Below, in pieces: positions 16,379 through 28,400 of a stretch of DNA of 64,000 nucleotides. Position 1 is the stretch's first letter, and each line of letters opens with the position of its first letter. The stretch comes from Watersipora subatra. Its lineage: Eukaryota; Bryozoa; Gymnolaemata; Cheilostomatida; Watersiporidae. The notes beneath the pieces are model-generated. The model did not search any database and was not told the DNA's origin. It saw only the letters and a list, made by a program, of their open reading frames with translations. Position numbers and translations under genes: made by a program. The stretch is taken from NCBI RefSeq assembly GCF_963576615.1, contig NC_088717.1, positions 38,518,302 to 38,582,301 of the forward strand. Direction: 5' to 3'.

Positions 16379-19300
16379 TCATGTGTTTTGATGTATTTTA
16401 TACTTTTCCAATGACTCAAAGAATGTGGCCAGTCTGTCTTCATACGGATTGCTGATATTGCTAGTTTTAACTGATTTCTCAGCCACTGATGGCGGATCTA
16501 GCAAACTTTTTGAGCTGTCATTAGTCCACGCTAGAGTTCCAAATGGCTGTTTCGAATCCTTCACAAAGTGTTTCTTTCTCCCTCTGTACTGAAGGTAGAA
16601 AAACATATCCAACAAGAAATCAGCAAATATCTGTAATATCTGTAAACAAATGCCAAATTTACCTATTAGTAAATATTTACTATAATAAGAGTCATGTTTA
16701 TCTGCCAGTTCAAAGCCATACTAATTAGGAACATTAAAAAAATGAATTGCTTCCCACAGGAATCACACCCAGGGCATCAAATTCACAATCAAGCACACTA
16801 CCACTACACCACTCAATCAGCTAATCAATAGATGGCTAATCGGGGTACTAATTTACCATACTAAAAGCCATGTCCGCCTGTCCTGTTTGAGGCCACACTA
16901 AGAGTATTAGCAAAACAGGTTGCATCACTCTGTAGTCAAACCAGACACGGATTCTAAGCCAAGCGTGCTACTGCCTGCACCACTCAACCATATTTGTACA
17001 TTCAAGAGTAGTTGTGCGTATAGTTATTACGAATGCCGATCTCTCACGGCACATGGGAATTCCAGGGCACTAGTATACATTTTATACATCTAATATCAGG
17101 TCTTTACTGCTGTATGGTACACCTGTTTGGCACATAATTTTATCTTTTACACGTAAAGAAAGACTATAGCAGATTCAATGTAGCGCATCAAGAACCATTT
17201 ACCCTGACATGTGCCATGGGAACAAACTAACCTTGCTTCCGCTACCACTGTCGAACGATTTTATTTTTGGTGTTTATGCAAATCATTTTAATTGTATTAG
17301 TAGTAATTCTGACCATCTTCTGAATCAAAAAACTGTTTTTAATAATTTCAGGAGGTCTTTCCACGTTCTGTTTACCTCCTCGACATAACACCAACGCAAA
17401 AAAGATTAAAAGATTTTTCCATTATTGATGATATTGTTAACAATGGCAACATCTATACATAATCATGCGAGTGAACACAATCATTACAACACTGTCTACC
17501 ATATAAATATTATATTACATGTGTGGATAAGGAAATAAAATAAATTTCACAAATCTCACAGAATTATACATACTTATTTTTAAGTATGTATAATTCTGTG
17601 AGACACAACAGCAGTAGACTGAATATGAATGAAACAGTAGGTCTACTAGATCAGAGAAAATATTGAATGCCAATTAAGTAGGACAAAAGGAAAAAAACAG
17701 AAAAATGCTTAGGGCGAAGCAATGGCATAAAAAAGTAAGTTTCCAAACATTTGCCACAAACAAGCAGCACCTACAGCATGTTTATCATAATATTGTTTAT
17801 AATGAATGTTTAAGAGCATTGAATATCTCTCTGACACGAAACTGTTACTTACGCTGTGTTTTACAACTGGCAACCTTTCCACTCTTTTCGAGAAAGCCGG
17901 ACTTTTCGTAGTCATCATTTGGACTGCTCCGACGGTGGAAGGCCTAGCTGGGAGCTTTCTGTTGGTGAAATTTTCATCCATGTTTGCTTGCAATGTGGAC
18001 ACAGCCCTCTGCCTCACAATATTTCCTAAATTATTTCAATACAAGTTAATTGACATAGCTGTTTAATTACACGCTGGGAGAGTTCCTCAATCTTATGATT
18101 GGGTGTTTTGACAAACAAAAACTTAACGGCTAGTCAACATAGACATAGGTACATAGCAATTCAATGATAAGAAGCAAGTATAAGCGGCTATCATCAAAAA
18201 GGCCATAGAGAGGTGTATTTACTTTGCTAGGAGTGTGTGATTATGTCTGATTATCTGACATAGATGATTGGAAAATATGTTACCAGGTTCGAATCTCTCT
18301 GTCTCTCGACTAGAGAGTGAAGGATGAGTGCGTGGCCTTCTGGGAGCACCTATTAAACAGCGCAAACTGCTGATATCTTCGAATGTATTTTGTCTGGTGC
18401 TCCGTAACTCTTCTACAAGCTCCCTATCATGTTGTAGCCTTGCTTGTACCATTTTACTGTTCCAGAGCTGCAGGAGACCAAAGCAATCTTAGTTGACTAT
18501 ATAAATATATGTCTATTACTCCTCACTTAGTATTACAACTGTAGAAAATTTAGCGTCATCTATTTACATGCACTTATGAAACAATGATTTCATCTTCCTT
18601 GAAACTGTTCCAAATGAATGTAAAAATAATATAGACATTGATTAGAGTGCTTCAAAGAAACTGTCTTGTGTGCGTCGTGAACTCATAGCATTTCAATTAG
18701 TAGCAAACACTTTCCCACCTGGACTAATCCATCACATCCCAATTTATTAGTATAATCCGTACTCTAATTAGAATTGTGTTCTGCAGAGGTAAAACATTAT
18801 TGCATGAGATACACCTTATAAGAGAAGGCTCACTATGGCTTATTTAATACTGAAATGCAGGCCCCCTTCAAACCATGCCAAGCTCAATTAGCAACCTGAA
18901 AACTTTTATTTTCCAATGCGCTACAATCTATCTTTCACATGCACCAAAGGACAACTGCCCTCCATGAACGTATTCATGGGTTGTTGTCATGAAAGCAGTT
19001 TAGCAATTTACATTGGTGATGATAGAAATCCTGAGTCACACCGGGCTTACCACTTACCAAGTATAATTTGTTAAATCTAACATATATTTTCAATGTAATG
19101 GTTTCAGACATAAAAAAAGTTAAACCGAGTTTTATTGTTAGCAGTGTTTTGGATTATATAAAAGCATGTGTGGAGAGACAAAAACCAAAATGTATACTTT
19201 CAAGAACCTGGAAAGTGCACCATCTGATTTGCATCAAATCTAGATTTTATATCTGTATATCTGTTTAGCGAGTTTAAACATTTCTTTGGTGATAAATAAT

Positions 19301-21741
19301 GACAAAGTACGAGTTGAAGCCTTAACTGATAACATTTAAGATTCATACAATTTGACAAATACTCTGCTATATTTTTAATAAGTTAAAAAAAATTATGATA
19401 ATGTTGTTTATAGCAGCTTTAAAAAAGCTGAAACATTAAAAACAGCTACCGTAAAACTCTAATTGAATGCCACCTCTATTTGAACGGCACCACTATTTGG
19501 TCGCCACCGTGAGAGAAGGGTTGAAAAAAAATGCCACTCTCTAATTGAACGCCACCTCAATTTGACCACCACTTTGACAATCTTTGATTTTCACGAACCC
19601 ATAATGTCAATTGATCAATGAAAAAGTGTCCACAAAATAGTATTAATAATGAATTGTTTACACCAATAACAATTAATTCTCTCGTTGTCTAAGTCACAAG
19701 CTTTTCGTTTTTTGTTATTAAAACTTTGAAAGTAATACCATAAAAATAACTAATAACTGTCTCAGACTAATAGCAGTTTTTTGTTTAATGCGGTCATGAT
19801 ACTTCGAAGTACATGTATATATATATATAAAAGTGGTTTACATTTACGATGGTAGACAAACCATTAGTTTTAGGCTTAAGGTTGCGCTTAACGAACAAAA
19901 TTTTACGCATTACATTTATGCTAAATGCAATGCGTAAAAGTATTGGCCAGTATTGCTCTGCCTAAAAATTGCTTCTACGCTAATATCAACTAGTTCACCA
20001 GTGCAGAAGAAGAGTTGAGGTCAAAAGACATTTTGGAAGGTATTGGGCAACCAGAAGATGTTCGTTCCATCAAAAATAGCAATCAAAACGCAGCTAACAG
20101 AGCATACAATGCAAATATTTTTGTTTTATAAGCGTTAATTTTAGTTTCTGTATTTAATACAAGTTTGGTTCGTTTATGCCATTTGTTCATGAGTATATAT
20201 ATTTTTAGCTACTGATCAATTATCATTATATAACTTATAAGTTCGCGGATTTATAGCATATTATTTAATAGCATCCTTGCGTTTATCTTAACACGGCTTA
20301 CAATAGATCGACGCTCATAACTCCTCTTCTATTGCACATAAAAAGCCAGTTTTAACTGCAAACTGTAGCAAACATATCAAGGAGTGCAATGTGTTTTATG
20401 CAAACTTGTTAAATATAAAATAAAAGTATGTCTTTGAATTGGAATACAAAATAAAATAAAAATTGAAAGCTCCAACAAATTGCAAAGCAGGGCACTGGCT
20501 ATAATATCATTGCAGGTTAATAGCAAGCGATAGATATCAATTGGTAGAGATATTTCTTGATTATATTATGTTTCTCAATGCATATTTATTAATAGATCTT
20601 TAACAAGCTGGAGTTATGTTGGCAGATTAATTGCATCCAAAAGGGTTAATAATGCTCCACCGGAAAAAAAGAGGGCAAAACATAGGTGAAATTGGCTTTG
20701 CCTGTAAAAGGGCTAAATTTATCTTTTTAAAATTCTGACAAGCCATTTGAATAGTACAGCGCCAGCCTCTATTTGAACACCACCTCCAATTGACCGCCAC
20801 CATAAAGGAAGAGTTGCAAAATAGAGCGCCACAGCGGTCAATTAGAGGTTTTACGGTATATCTCAAGTGACTACATTGGCTTGCAGCTAGTAGTTTTTAG
20901 GTATTGAGAACACTGAAAACAATCCAAGGTAAATCATGATAGGTAATTGCAATATTAATGATAATCAACACAACTAGGAAACCTTAAAATTTCCAAAATC
21001 TCTTATATTAACAAAAAATGACGATCAATATTAAATATATTATATGTTTTAAACATTTAGTAAGAAACTGAGATATGGAATTGCTTAGATAAAGGAACTT
21101 ATAAATGCATTTATACGTATTATATTTTTATACATAATAGACGTATTAAAATGAGTTAGTAACTGCATGACAAACTAGGACATTGATTTGAGAATCATAG
21201 TCAGAGCTGAACGGGCTGTCATTAGTTTACGTGTAATGATTTGATGGAGAGATTTATTAGCCCTGAAAACTGCCCTGCCTTGAGTATGTACTCTCATCCT
21301 TATGGATCATAGAAACTTAGTTTTTAGTCATAAGGTCATTAATTAAAATTCTTTTATCAAAACCAATTAAAATAACTTACTCTCAGCCATCTGAGAGACA
21401 TTGGGTACAAAACACATAGTCTCTATCTGTCCTTTTTACTTTCTAATTATTGGGCCTCAATAATTGTTGACTAAAAACTGATTTTGAAGCTTTCTTTGAC
21501 TAAAAAAATCTCTTAAATATGGTAAAGCAAACTGTGGAATTAAATACAGCAGGAGCCTAATGGCGCCTACCTTTACTTGGAATCTCCGTTGCACCAATCT
21601 TTGCTGAGTGTAAATCTCTTGAATTTTGTTTTTCTCATTGCTGTTGATAATGTTTAACTTTTGTTTCAGAAGCATCTCTTCCTGCCAGTTGGCATACTGA
21701 CAAGCTTCTCGCGTGTTGCTGAGCATCACTGTTACTATGTC
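16379..21741 (-). CDS. Unrecognised charged, probably helical protein (four 3' exons; 5' end unresolved)
   Basis: Four exons with GT-AG borders and consistent phase: 21741-21571, 18467-18284, 18025-17853 and 16588-16379 (stop TGA). They give 245 residues. The first part (NTREACQYANWQEEMLLKQ, then Lys/Gln/Arg-rich to about residue 100) looks like a long amphipathic helix. The rest is Ser/Pro/Arg-rich and ends SLEKYKIHQNT. I do not recognise the family; a cytoskeletal or ciliary structural protein would fit the composition but this is a guess. The exon at 21741 starts at an acceptor, so upstream exons are missing. Candidates are a 28-nt exon at 23306-23279 (donor GTATAAG) and an exon ending at 24778 (donor GTAAAT); the ATG frame opening near 24.9 kb is uncertain. 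Confidence 0.6.
16676..16853 (-). repeat. tRNA-related SINE copy, truncated
   Basis: On the plus strand it begins TTTACTATAATAAGAG. On the minus strand it contains TGGTGTAGTGGTAG (A box) and GGTGTGATTCC (B box) at tRNA-like spacing. It is interrupted on its right by the next copy. Confidence 0.6.
16855..17085 (-). repeat. tRNA-related repeat of the TACTATAATA...ACTAGTATA family
   Basis: Carries GTCCGCCTGTCC near the left end and ends CTCTCACGGCACATGGGA then CCAGGGCACTAGTATAC. The minus strand has an A-box-like GAGTGGTGCAGGCAGTAG. Related copies in this window: 39340-39632, 40045-40280 and 59245-59480. Confidence 0.55.
17554..17603. repeat. Perfect 23-bp inverted repeat (hairpin)
   Basis: The arm at 17554-17576 begins TCTCACAGAATTATAC. 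It is matched base for base by the reverse complement at 17581-17603, with a TTTT loop. It lies in the last intron of the unrecognised gene. The loop is too short for a typical microRNA precursor; palindromic insertion debris is more likely. Confidence 0.9.
19447..20858. mobile_element. Non-autonomous DNA transposon with inverted repeats and TA duplication
   Basis: About 1.41 kb flanked by TA. The left end is CCGTAAAACTCTAATTG and the right end, read inverted, is CCGTAAAACCTCTAATTG. Subterminal blocks of the type 'AATTGAACGCCACCTC' recur on both sides. There is no transposase frame inside. A reverse-oriented relative lies at 40424-41750. The TA target suggests a Tc1/mariner/pogo-type source. 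Confidence 0.75.
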
Positions 21742-22294
21742 CTGTCAACAGAGAGTCATTAAACGTGCTCAATGATGGTTATTGTTATGTGTTGTTCAGA
21801 GTGAATCCTTTTAAGGATTTTCACGCATTCAGAAAATGAATGATTAACTAAAAAACTAAAAGTAATCGTTCTAGACTTAATTTATTCAATTTGTTAAATC
21901 TAAATAAAAAGTACTTCAATCAAAGCTTTTTAAAAATGTATATCAAAACTTTTGGCATAATATTGACATATAATGACAGGATGCATTTTATCCTAAAATA
22001 TTTTATATCTGAAATGCCCTTATATTAATAAACTGAAAAAATTGCTACTAATAAACTAGTTCAGATTTAGAACCAAAACTAGCTTGCTTTAAAAAAACTT
22101 GCCATTTTAAAGATTTTAACACTTTTATGTATGAAAAAGATAAAGCATTCAGGAAGTGAGTGGTAATGTAAATAATTTATTTAATATTAGCAGAGTAAGG
22201 AAGGAAAACTCTACTTCCGAATAAAAAAATAGAAGTGAAGTGTTTGCGAAAAGAAAGAAAAAGGATTCTATGTGAATGGTAGAGAGCTTTGGAA

Positions 22295-22930
22295 CAGGTG
22301 ACATAGCATTGACATAGATGCGCCGCCGAACAAGGACAGTTGCCAAGTTTAAATGAGTGTCGTTGCAGTGACACAGATGAGACACTGAACAATGAATGCT
22401 GCCAAGTCTAAGCAGGTGATATGGCATCGACAGAAATGAAACACTGAAGACAGTTGCCAAGTCTAAACAGATGACAAAGCGTTGGCACAAATAAAAGGCT
22501 GAAAAATGACAGCGGCCCAGTCTAATCGGGTGACATAGCATAGACAGAGGAGAGACACTGAACAATGACAGTTGATTAGTCTAAACAGGGGACATACATG
22601 TAGCATAGACACAGGAGAGACACTAAACAATGACAGTTGATTAGTCTAAACAGGAGACATACATGTAGCATAGACACAGGAGAGACACTAAACAATGACA
22701 GTTGATTAGTCTAAACAGGGGACATACATGTAGCATAGACACAGGAGAGACACTAAACAATGACAGTTGATTAGTCTAAACAGGAGACATACATGTAGCA
22801 TAGACACAGGAGAGACACTGAACAATGACAGTTGATTAGTCTAAACAGTTGACATAGCATTGACACAGAAAAGACACCGAACAATGACGGCTGCCAAGTC
22901 TAAACAGGTTACATAGCATTGAGACATGTT
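22295..22930. repeat. Minisatellite, about 57-65-bp units
   Basis: About ten tandem units. The four central ones (about 22565-22825) are 65 bp and nearly identical, carrying CAATGACAGTTGATTAG and ACATACATGTAGCATAG. Outer units are shorter and diverged, as expected when an array homogenises from the centre. Lies in or upstream of the 5' intron of the unrecognised gene. Confidence 0.85.
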
Positions 22931-24428
22931 AATAACAGCTGCATGGTGCAAGATATTTGATCAATGTTTAAAAAGCTACAATCCCACATTATTAATGTTC
23001 AAATATATACTCAAATGTGCCAGTAGTGATTAAAACACCTTTGTAAATCAAGCTAGAAATGTAGGTTACATACATGTGTTGTTTAAAGTAACAAAAATAC
23101 TGCAACTCGATTGAGCACTACAACCTTCGTCTGTGCTTATCTATAAACTGCCAAGGATTGTATCAGGAACGATTGCTGTTTCAATAATGCTGCTTATCAG
23201 TCTTGCATAGTAAATAACAACGCGGCAAAAGCGTCCCTTAGCTACAGTATAATAGAATAACCAAAGCATCACTTATACCAACATCTCTATGCTGCTCCAG
23301 CTTCTCCTACATTTTAAAAATATGAAATATTAATGCTCATGCTGACTCACGATAAACCGACACCAAAACTAAGATTGGTGTCAGATTTATAGCCTTTTAG
23401 ATAAAATGTGATCAAAGTTGTTGTTTTGGCTTTTTGCCAGCCATTATTGCTATAAAACGCTGTGCATCAATTCAGGTCAAAATACTATAGTGACTACAAA
23501 ACACTTTATAGCTCATGTTTAATATGGGTAGCGCACGATGGTAGAGTTGTGTTACACAAATATTATAGAAAAGTTTGCTGACTTTTTGATCGAACATGCA
23601 GTCAAAGAAAAAATTAAAAATTGTTACTAGCACTGTCTAATAATACAATATTAGCAATTTAAAACGTGAACAAAATCAAACTTTTGATGAAAAGATCATA
23701 AGTTTTTGCACTGTTATTATTATTATTATTAAACTTACATATTTATAAAAGTTTCCAAAAGCAAAAATTATTTGTATATTTGTACATTTTTATAAATACA
23801 AAAACAAAAAATAATCTTTTCAATGGATTCCCACTACAAAATGTGTAAGCATCTATTTGTGGTTAGGATATGCAACATTTAGTGTTCAAAATAAAAATGA
23901 CCAAAGAGTTGTCTGCACTTGACCAAAACAATACTTCGGTGAGCAAGCAACTCATTGTTGGAACCCAGACAAAACTTAGACATAAGAATGAAATTTTAAA
24001 CTGTTTTGAAAACTTTCAAACACCGTAGTAGTTAATTGTTTTCATAAAACAATTGAGGAGCAGACAGTTTTGTGGGACATAGCAGGTGGTTTAAGATGCC
24101 GGCCAGCTGAGTTCCCCCCAGCGTATATTGCAGTTTTTGTTTGACTTATGATAAACTGACAAGTATTTATCTATCAATGCCAGACTGATACTTCAACTAC
24201 TTAGGGTGTCAATAACTCACTAATAATGTGATAAATCAAACAAAACTTTTGCAGCAAAGAAATAAAAAGAAAACAATAACACCTACTTACAAAACAAAAC
24301 AGCGCAACAATTTTTTGTAAAACAAAAAAGTGTTATGCGTCTTTAATCTGTATGGTATGAGATGATTTTTCTGATACCAACATGAAATTTTTAAAAATAG
24401 AAAGTATGATTAAAACGCATATTGATTG

Positions 24429-24578
24429 CTAAATAATAAAAGGGCTAAATAATAAAAGGGCTAAATAATAAAAGGGCTAAATAATAAAAGGGCTAAATAA
24501 TAAAAGGGCTAAATAATAAAAAGGCTAAATAATAAAAGGGCTAAATAATAAAAGGGCTAAATAATAAAAGGGCTAAAG
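24429..24578. repeat. 16-bp tandem repeat, nine copies
   Basis: Unit CTAAATAATAAAAGGG repeated nine times head to tail (24429-24572) plus a partial copy. One unit has AAAAAGG in place of AAAAGGG. Confidence 0.95.
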
Positions 24579-24941
24579 GCTTTTACAAACTTTGTTAATG
24601 AAAATTTAAAACGAAAAATTGAAAGTAAAGAATACCCTAATGACAAAGCCTCCTGTTTGAACACAGATAATGAAAAATTGGGAAAGTTGAAGTGAATCTG
24701 GGTAGAAAAGCCGTTCAGTTTGGATTTGTCATGCCATGGTAATAACAGGATGTATTTTCTGACATGATGAGATTTACCTTCTCTTTTGCAGCCCTGCGTG
24801 TAAAACAGCAAGCCACAGAATGCTTATCGCTGACAAATTAGCTTTAGTTATTTTTATATCACAACTAAGAGCTGTAAAACTCATACCGAACCTCAAAATA
24901 CCATTTAGACAATTTTGGATGCCATGAAAAGTCATTTTCAG

Positions 24942-24992
24942 GGAAGAGATGGCATGGGAGAAATCATCAATGACCTTTATGTGCCAACAAAG
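24942..24992 (+). CDS. Candidate 51-nt plus-strand internal exon
   Basis: An acceptor CATTTTCAG is followed by 17 open codons reading GRDGMGEIINDLYVPTK and a strong donor GTAAGC. An upstream in-frame ATG at 24924 would alternatively make this a first exon starting MKSHFQ. No partner exon identified, so it may be chance. Confidence 0.25.
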
Positions 24993-25489
24993 GTAAGCTT
25001 TTGGAATGCATTCAACTTAATAACATTTATTTTCTATAATTTAATCTTTTCAAAAACTTTTAAAACCAAAATAATTATATCTTAATAAAATACATGTAAA
25101 CAAACATAATATTAGGCGAGGCTGCAACGTTATCAGAAAATTGGACAATTATGATTATTACAAACTTTTAAGTTACATTTGTATGTCCAAAAGGATAAGC
25201 ATGATGATTTGAGTAGCTGTAATATAATATTAAAAAAAAGAATGTTTGCTTTACAACATTTCTACTGATTTGACCTTCAAAGATAACTTTTTGTGCTGCT
25301 GTTGACTTTAAAATGTTCAGACTAGTTTGGTTAGTTAATAAAGTCAGCATTTTCTGGCAGCAGAATTCATTTCATCAAGTCTTTTAAACCATGTGTAGGC
25401 TAGCCAAAAACTGCATTGATTTGTTAGCAAAGTGCAACTATCAATTTTTAATTTGCTCAGATGAAAACAAGGATTAGGATAATATCCAA

Positions 25490-28400
25490 CTATCCCGTCA
25501 AAGACCTCCTGCGGTTATTTGACTCTTGTATAACTTTAGCCATATGAGGTGTAAGAGAAGGCCGCTGGTAACTCATTTCTAAGTTGGTCTTTTCTTTGGT
25601 ATGTCTCCTTCTCTGAGGATGTCGAAACTTCATGGGCAAGGAGGTTCTGCGTTTCTGCTTCAAAGAATGCCGACGAGGAGTTGTCTGAACTCCTTCACTT
25701 AAAAGAATATGTGGAGCACTGTTAGCGCCAATGAGAGAAATTTGTTTGGCATATCCTGCATCAGTTGAGACATTCTGCTGCTTTACGGGATCCGTCTTTA
25801 TGCCTACAAAGTATCTTCTAAAATGTACACCAGTCAGCGCTATAGTAAATAAAAATAAATGTAAATTTTTACAAAAAAAACTAAAGCTTACCTTGTTGAT
25901 TAAAGCTAGGTTGATTTTCAGAACTATGTACATAATTATGTCTTTGGTTTTGATTTGCAGCAAAACTTTCGGAATGGTCTGACTGCTGATGGTGTGAAGA
26001 GGATTGTTGTTCAAGTCTTGAGTTTGATAGTCTTTGCAATGTGCTGTTTTGAGGCTTTCTTTTGGACATATCTTTCTTAGGTTGCTGAGTTCTACCATGT
26101 TGCTCGTGAGCTCTCCTATTTCTGCGCCAGGAAGTAACAGCAAAGCCAATGAGCAGAGCTACAACACAAGTAAATTATACAACCATGCTTAATAATAATA
26201 ATTGAAACTTTCTCAGTAAGATGTCGGGCATTTTAATTGGGAGAGGTAACTGACGTTACCAAAGGATGTAGGTTGACCATCTAATTACTGAAGCCATGCT
26301 CAATATTGGTTAAGCCAGCCATAATTACAGCTCCCATTTGATTGTACAGCATTTTATTATTGATTACAATAATCCTATATTTTATTAAAAGTGACCAATC
26401 CCAGTACGATTCAGAACAAAATAGATGGAAACAAGCAACCGTCAAACAAGAAATAAGATGATAATTTTTAAAACTAACTTCTGAATGTGTTGCAGCTTTC
26501 TGTTAAATATCAAGAGTTTTAAATCAGTAGTTAGAGCATCAGAGATAGTTGCCAAAACAGCATTGTTTTTAAACAAAGGCGCCATAAATACATTATAACT
26601 CTGTTGACTAAGATAACACCAGAGCTGGTAATTTTGACAGCTAGTGATTAAGTATTAGGCATGGTTTGACAGCTAGTGAGGATGTATTAGGTCTAGTTTG
26701 ACAGCTAGTGAGTATGTATTAGGCCTAGTTTGACAGCTAGCGAGCATTTATTAAGCCTAGTTTGACAGCTAGTGAGTATGTATTAGGTCTAGTTTGACAG
26801 CTAGTGAGTATGTATTAGGTCTAGTTTGACAGCTAGTGAGTATGTATTAAGTCTAGTTTGACAGCTAGTGAGTATGTATTAGGTCTAGTTTGACAGCTAG
26901 TGAGTATGTATTAGGCCTAGTTTGACAGCTAGTGAGTATGTATTAGGTCTAGTTTGACAGCTAGTGAGTATGTATTAGGCCTAGTTTGACAGCTAGCGAG
27001 CATTTATTAAGCCTAGTTTGACAGCTAGTGAGTATGTATTAGGTCTAGTTTGACAGCTAGTGAGTATGTATTAGGTCTAGTTTGACAGCTAGTGAGTATG
27101 TATTAAGTCTAGTTTGACAGCTAGTGAGTATGTATTAGGTCTAGTTTGACAGCTAGTGAGTATGTATTAGGCCTAGTTTGACAGCTAGTGAGTATGTATT
27201 AGGTCTAGTTTGACAGCTAGTGAGTATGTATTAGGTCTAGTTTGACAGCTAGTGAGTATGTATTAGGCCTAGTTTGACAGCTAGCGAGCATGTATTAAGC
27301 CTAGTTTCACAGCTAGTGAGTATGTATTAGGTCTAGTTTGACAGCTAGTGAGTATGTGTTAGGCTAGTTTATAAAGAATCAAAGTAACTTTAGCCTCTCA
27401 ATCATTAAATGATTCTTTGACCTACCTAGCCATCTTTGGTGTCCATTTTAAGTTTTGTTTCACGAAACCAACTATTTGAGGAAACTATTGTCTAATGCAA
27501 TAACTATGAAGGTTAGTAGTAGCCTACATGTGATTATATTTCAGAATAGAACTTCATACATATATATTGTAAAGGTTTTGTGTGCTGCCTTTACTACTCC
27601 ACCAACACAAGAATCAGTGCAAAGAGTGTATACATAGTTATGTTCTACTTTGTTCATAAGTGGTTACAGCTAAAAGCATGCAATAATCAGTGAAACAGGT
27701 GCAGAACAGCTCTGCTCTTCGATTATGGTGTGTGCTCTTATATGTATAGTGGGAGGCCCCCTTTCAGTGCCACTTGGCTAGGCTCGGCTGGACTCGGCTT
27801 GGCTTGGCTCGGCTTGAGTCAGCTTGGCTCTGCTTGACTCGACTCGGCCCTCGAACATTTCATTACAATATCTTGTCGAAAAACCGAGTAAATAAAAAAA
27901 TTAATTCACACTCAATGAACTACACAGTGTCAGACTGCTGAAAATCTATGGCTCTCTAACCTTTTTCTAGCCTCCTCTAGCCACCACCTACACCACCTTC
28001 AAACTGCCTCCTTAGTCACAATAGTACAATATACTCAAGAGAGTATAGTAATTCATAGAGCTCATAAAGTCACAACCTGCACTTAAGACTTCCGGAGTCA
28101 ATATGAAGGAGTCTCGTGTGAGCATTCTAACGAACTGTTGAAAGCATGTTAGCTTGTGTGATTATCACGGGTGTGCAAATGAAAAAGATGTGCAAATAAA
28201 TATCCAACTACGCGATACCAGCTGAAGCTAAACTAGTGAATACAAAAATTATTCGTTTCTTGAACATTCCAACCTTGCTTTGTGAATGTATTAGACCACG
28301 AACAAAGTCAATACAACCACATCTATTTATATGTTTTATTATTTACTACACAAAAACCTTAAAAAATTTAAAAAAACAAGGCTAGGCTTTGAGTTGTTAC

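Noticed and set aside
16676-16853. Possible real tRNA gene on the minus strand (good A and B boxes)
   Set aside because: Acceptor and anticodon stems do not pair properly and the sequence belongs to a repeated family; called as SINE instead.
24924-24992. Similarity of DLYVP to the start of ribosomal protein S21
   Set aside because: Only five residues agree and the flanking sequence does not match; coincidence.
26637-27368. CRISPR-like regular 32-bp repeats
   Set aside because: Units are directly adjacent with no spacers, and the genome is eukaryotic; this is a minisatellite.
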